Assembly (NCBI GenBank): GCA_030452775.1
Contig: JAKDLQ010000066.1
Coordinates: 1-10,716 of the forward strand
DNA length: 10,716 bases
Reading direction: 5' to 3'
From: Micrococcales bacterium
Lineage (GTDB): Bacteria; Actinomycetota; Actinomycetes; Actinomycetales; Dermatophilaceae
Shown: positions 8,815-10,716 of the stretch, one piece after another
How positions within the stretch are numbered: the first letter of the stretch is position 1
How the letters are laid out: each line of letters begins with the position of its first letter
The notes under the pieces: generated by a model
What the model saw: the letters and a program-made list of their open reading frames with translations, nothing else
Told to the model about the DNA's origin: nothing
Database searches by the model: none
Made by a program: the position numbers and the translations under genes

Positions 8815-10017
8815 TCAGGCGCTCTGGGGGACTCGGACGATGAGGGCATCGCCCTGGCCGCCACCGCCACAGAGTGCAGCAGCCCCGACACCACCGCCCC
8901 GGCGGCCGAGCTCGAGCGCGAGGTGCAGGGCGAGGCGGGCGCCGGACATGCCGATCGGGTGACCGACCGCGATCGCCCCGCCGTTGACATTGACCTTGTC
9001 CAGATCGAGTCCAAGCTCCTTGGTCGAGGCGAGGCCGACCGCGGCGAAGGCCTCGTTGATCTCGACGAGGTCGAGATCGACCGGGCTGATGCCTTCACGC
9101 TCACAGGCTCGGGCGATGGCCCGGGCCGGCTGTTGCTGCAGGCTCGAGTCGGGGCCGCTGACGACGCCGTGCGCACCGATCTCGGCGATGTATCCGAGAC
9201 CGAGCTCGTCCGCCTTGGCCTTGCTCATGACGACGACCGCGGCCGCACCGTCGGAGATCTGTGAGGCGGAACCGGCCGTGATCGTGCCGTCCTTGGAGAA
9301 CGCGGGACGCAGCCTGGCAAGTGACGCGGTCGTGGTGTCGGCGCGGATGCCCTCGTCGCTCTTGAACTCGATCGGGTCGCCCTTGCGCTGCTTGATCGAG
9401 ACGGGGACGACCTCGTCCTCGAAGAGACCGTCCTTCCACGCCTTGGCCGCGAGCTGGTGCGAGCGGGCTGCGAACTCGTCCTGCTCCTCGCGAGTGAACT
9501 CCTGCTCGCCGGTGTTGGCGGAGTCGGTGAGCAGCCCCATGGCCTGGTCGGTGAAGGCGTCCCAGAGCCCGTCGAAGGCCATGTGGTCGCGGACCGTCAC
9601 GTCGCCGTACTTGTAGCCCGAGCGCGACTTCTCCAGGAGGTGCGGCGCGTTGGTCATCGACTCCTGCCCGCCGGCGACGACGATCTCGAACTCCCCGGCC
9701 CGGATCAGCTGGTCGGCGAGCGCGATGGCATCGAGCCCGGACAGGCACACCTTGTTGATCGTCAGCGCGGGCACCGACATCGGGATCCCGGCGGCGGCGG
9801 CGGCCTGACGGGCGGGGATCTGCCCGGCGCCGGCGGTGAGGACCTGTCCCATGATGACGTAGTCGACCTGGTCGGGGCTCACCCCGGACTTCTCGAGGGC
9901 TCCCTTGATGGCGATCCCGCCGAGGTCCGCTCCGGAAAAGTCCTTGAGCGAACCGAGCAGCCGACCCATCGGGGTGCGGGCTCCGGCGACGATCACGGAT
10001 ACAGGACGATCTGTCAT
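8815..10017 (-). CDS. Acetyl-CoA acetyltransferase (thiolase, FadA4/AtoB type)
   Basis: Condenses two acetyl-CoA to acetoacetyl-CoA or cleaves it back, in the cytoplasm. The 400-residue length is typical of biosynthetic-type thiolases. Active-site residues are all present: nucleophile Cys91 in INKVCLSG, GGQESM near 116, Asn321 in INEAFA, His353 in GGAIAVGHPIG and Cys383 in ALCGGGGQGD. The start ATG 10017 has a strong ribosome binding site, GGAGAGG at 10025-10031 with 7-nt spacing. It is the first gene of a minus-strand unit with meaB 24 nt downstream, and it is divergent from mce. The pairing with epimerase and MeaB resembles other actinobacteria and suggests acetoacetyl-CoA and methylmalonyl-CoA metabolism are controlled together. 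The specific symbol (atoB, fadA4, thlA) is not decided by sequence alone; a short-chain beta-oxidation role is the alternative. Confidence 0.95.
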   Translation of the reverse strand: MTDRPVSVIVAGARTPMGRLLGSLKDFSGADLGGIAIKGALEKSGVSPDQVDYVIMGQVLTAGAGQIPARQAAAAAGIPMSVPALTINKVCLSGLDAIALADQLIRAGEFEIVVAGGQESMTNAPHLLEKSRSGYKYGDVTVRDHMAFDGLWDAFTDQAMGLLTDSANTGEQEFTREEQDEFAARSHQLAAKAWKDGLFEDEVVPVSIKQRKGDPIEFKSDEGIRADTTTASLARLRPAFSKDGTITAGSASQISDGAAAVVVMSKAKADELGLGYIAEIGAHGVVSGPDSSLQQQPARAIARACEREGISPVDLDLVEINEAFAAVGLASTKELGLDLDKVNVNGGAIAVGHPIGMSGARLALHLALELGRRGGGVGAAALCGGGGQGDALIVRVPQSA

Positions 10018-10055
10018 GGCTTTGCCTCTCCAACGTCATCGGTGATGTCCTTCTC

Positions 10056-10061
10056 ACTGTA
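10056..10061 (-). promoter_or_regulatory. Candidate -10 (TACAGT) for the thiolase-meaB operon
   Basis: TACAGT on the minus strand lies about 39 nt before the thiolase ATG, implying a leader of roughly 32 nt carrying the GGAGAGG ribosome binding site. No good -35 is seen in the very GC-rich DNA upstream, so this is tentative. Confidence 0.25.
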
Positions 10062-10116
10062 GCCGCGCCGCCGCACGACCCTGCGCCGCGGATGACCCAG
10101 CCCACAGGCGCGAGAT

Positions 10117-10156
10117 GGCACAGCGGCATACGAAGGGTGTCGTATGCCGCTGTGCC
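10117..10156. repeat. Perfect 17-bp-stem inverted repeat between thiolase and mce genes
   Basis: The arm GGCACAGCGGCATACGA (10117-10133) is exactly complementary to 10140-10156 around a 6-nt loop AGGGTG. It lies in the 213-nt divergent intergenic region, 100 nt upstream of the thiolase start and 74 nt upstream of mce. As no gene ends there and no T-run follows, it is not an obvious terminator for either neighbour. It may be an operator, a hairpin in a 5' leader, or a dispersed REP-like element, since its core 10-mer recurs elsewhere in the window. Confidence 0.8.
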
Positions 10157-10218
10157 GCTGTCGCGAGCGCGTGGCCACCGTCACCCGGGCCGGGGCTGTG
10201 GCACGAGGGCCTCGTCCG

Positions 10219-10224
10219 TAGGCT
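10219..10224 (+). promoter_or_regulatory. Candidate -10 (TAGGCT) for a leaderless mce mRNA
   Basis: TAGGCT is followed by six bases and ATG 10231, the TAnnnT-N6-ATG layout. The only purine-rich stretch before the ATG (GGGG at 10226-10229) is too close to act as a normal Shine-Dalgarno. No clear -35 is visible. Confidence 0.35.
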
Positions 10225-10230
10225 CGGGGT

Positions 10231-10665
10231 ATGACCGAGGCGCTCTTCACCCACATCGACCACGTCGGCATCGCCGTCCCCGACCTCGACGCGGCCATCG
10301 CGTTCTACGAGGAGAAGTACGGCATGACCATGCTGCACGAGGAGCAGAACGAGGAGCAGGGCGTCCGTGAGGCGATGATGGGAGTCGGCGACTCCGGGTC
10401 CTGCATCCAGCTGCTCGCGCCGCTCTCTGCTGAGTCGACGATCGCGAAGTTCCTCGACCGCAGCGGCCCGGGCATCCAGCAGCTCGCCTACCGCGTCGCC
10501 GACATCGACGCCGTCTGCGCGACACTGCGCGAACGCGGCCTACGCCTGCTCTATGACGCGCCCAGGCGCGGCACCTCGGACAGCCGGGTCAACTTCATCC
10601 ACCCCAAGGATGCCGGCGGCGTCCTCGTCGAGCTCGTCGAGCCGGCCGCCGCCTCGACCCACTGA
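10231..10665 (+). CDS. mce: Methylmalonyl-CoA epimerase
   Basis: Interconverts (2R)- and (2S)-methylmalonyl-CoA, linking propionyl-CoA carboxylation to methylmalonyl-CoA mutase. The 144-residue protein has the VOC fold of two beta-alpha-beta-beta-beta modules: the first begins IDHVGIAVPDLD (9-20), the second IQQLAYRVADID (82-93). Compared from memory with the Propionibacterium shermanii enzyme (ligands His12, Gln65, His91, Glu141), His11, Gln60 and Glu134 are conserved but the His91 position is Gln84, within IQQ instead of a His-His pair. The catalytic-base equivalent Glu47 (REAMM) is present, as are NEEQGV, LRLLYD, RRGT and NFIHPKDAGGVLVELV, so the family call is firm. Start ATG 10231 has no well-placed Shine-Dalgarno and may be leaderless. 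It is divergent from the thiolase-meaB operon. Its last nine codons, including the stop, are duplicated just downstream. Confidence 0.94.
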   Translation: MTEALFTHIDHVGIAVPDLDAAIAFYEEKYGMTMLHEEQNEEQGVREAMMGVGDSGSCIQLLAPLSAESTIAKFLDRSGPGIQQLAYRVADIDAVCATLRERGLRLLYDAPRRGTSDSRVNFIHPKDAGGVLVELVEPAAASTH

Positions 10666-10692
10666 GAACCGGCCGCCGCCTCGACCCACTGA
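10639..10692 (+). repeat. 27-bp tandem duplication covering the mce C-terminus and stop codon
   Basis: Bases 10639-10665 (codons for EPAAASTH plus TGA) are repeated at 10666-10692 with one difference (GAG versus GAA, both Glu). The copies are in the same frame, so the second reads EPAAASTH-stop after the first stop. This is a recent tandem duplication that leaves the protein unchanged. The 24 nt beyond it show nothing recognisable before the window ends. Confidence 0.85.
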
Positions 10693-10716
10693 CAACTCGA
10701 GTGGCCTCGTCGTCCA

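Noticed and set aside
8815..10017. Thiolase as a polyhydroxybutyrate (phaA) gene
   Set aside because: No phaB, phaC or phasin gene is in the window, and the neighbours point to methylmalonyl-CoA metabolism instead.
10117..10156. Reading the 17-bp hairpin as an intrinsic terminator
   Set aside because: Both neighbouring genes point away from it and no T-run follows on either strand.
10018..10230. Several short open frames on both strands of the thiolase-mce gap
   Set aside because: They overlap each other and the inverted repeat, and are Arg/Ser-rich without family resemblance.

Overview
The window is GC-rich throughout, with dense genes, GTG starts alongside ATG, and long spurious antisense ORFs. 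The protein families are typical of Actinomycetota, most plausibly an Intrasporangiaceae/Dermatophilaceae-type member of the Micrococcales. That placement is an inference from codon style and gene content, not a tested identification.

Left part (1-3996, + strand): the 3'-most ~2.35 kb of a glycogen branching enzyme gene (glgB), whose start lies upstream of the window, overlaps by ATGA a complete phosphoglucomutase gene (pgm). Pgm interconverts glucose-6-P and glucose-1-P, the precursor for the alpha-glucan that GlgB branches, so this is an alpha-glucan/glycogen operon. It converges on a minus-strand block.

Middle (4035-7124, - strand): in transcription order, an uncharacterised lipoprotein, a YbbN/CnoX-like thioredoxin-TPR protein with no cysteine at all, and an esterase-D-fold alpha/beta hydrolase. 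The lipoprotein and CnoX-like genes are about 15 nt apart and look co-transcribed. The esterase has its own possible promoter.

Right part (7380-10665): on the minus strand, an acetyl-CoA acetyltransferase gene, then meaB (the GTPase chaperone of methylmalonyl-CoA mutase) 24 nt downstream, then a small MTH1187/YqgV-type thiamine-binding-like protein. Divergent on the plus strand is methylmalonyl-CoA epimerase (mce). Thiolase, MeaB and epimerase point to acyl-CoA/propionate metabolism; the mutase itself is not in the window.

The order epimerase - thiolase - thioredoxin/TPR - glgB resembles, from memory, Rv1322A-Rv1323-Rv1324-Rv1326c of Mycobacterium tuberculosis, so most of the window is a conserved actinobacterial neighbourhood rather than an acquired island. 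No tRNA, rRNA, CRISPR array, insertion sequence or phage gene was seen.

The less ordinary signals are small. (1) The 10-mer GCGGCATACG or its complement occurs five times, four of them in inverted pairs, including a perfect 17-bp-stem hairpin between the thiolase and epimerase genes. (2) There is a 3 x 13-bp tandem repeat just upstream of the thiamine-binding-protein gene. (3) A TAnnnT hexamer sits exactly 6 nt before the start in three genes lacking a well-placed Shine-Dalgarno, suggesting leaderless mRNAs. (4) A 27-bp duplication copies the end of mce including its stop codon. (5) Key residues are replaced in the CnoX-like protein and in the epimerase.
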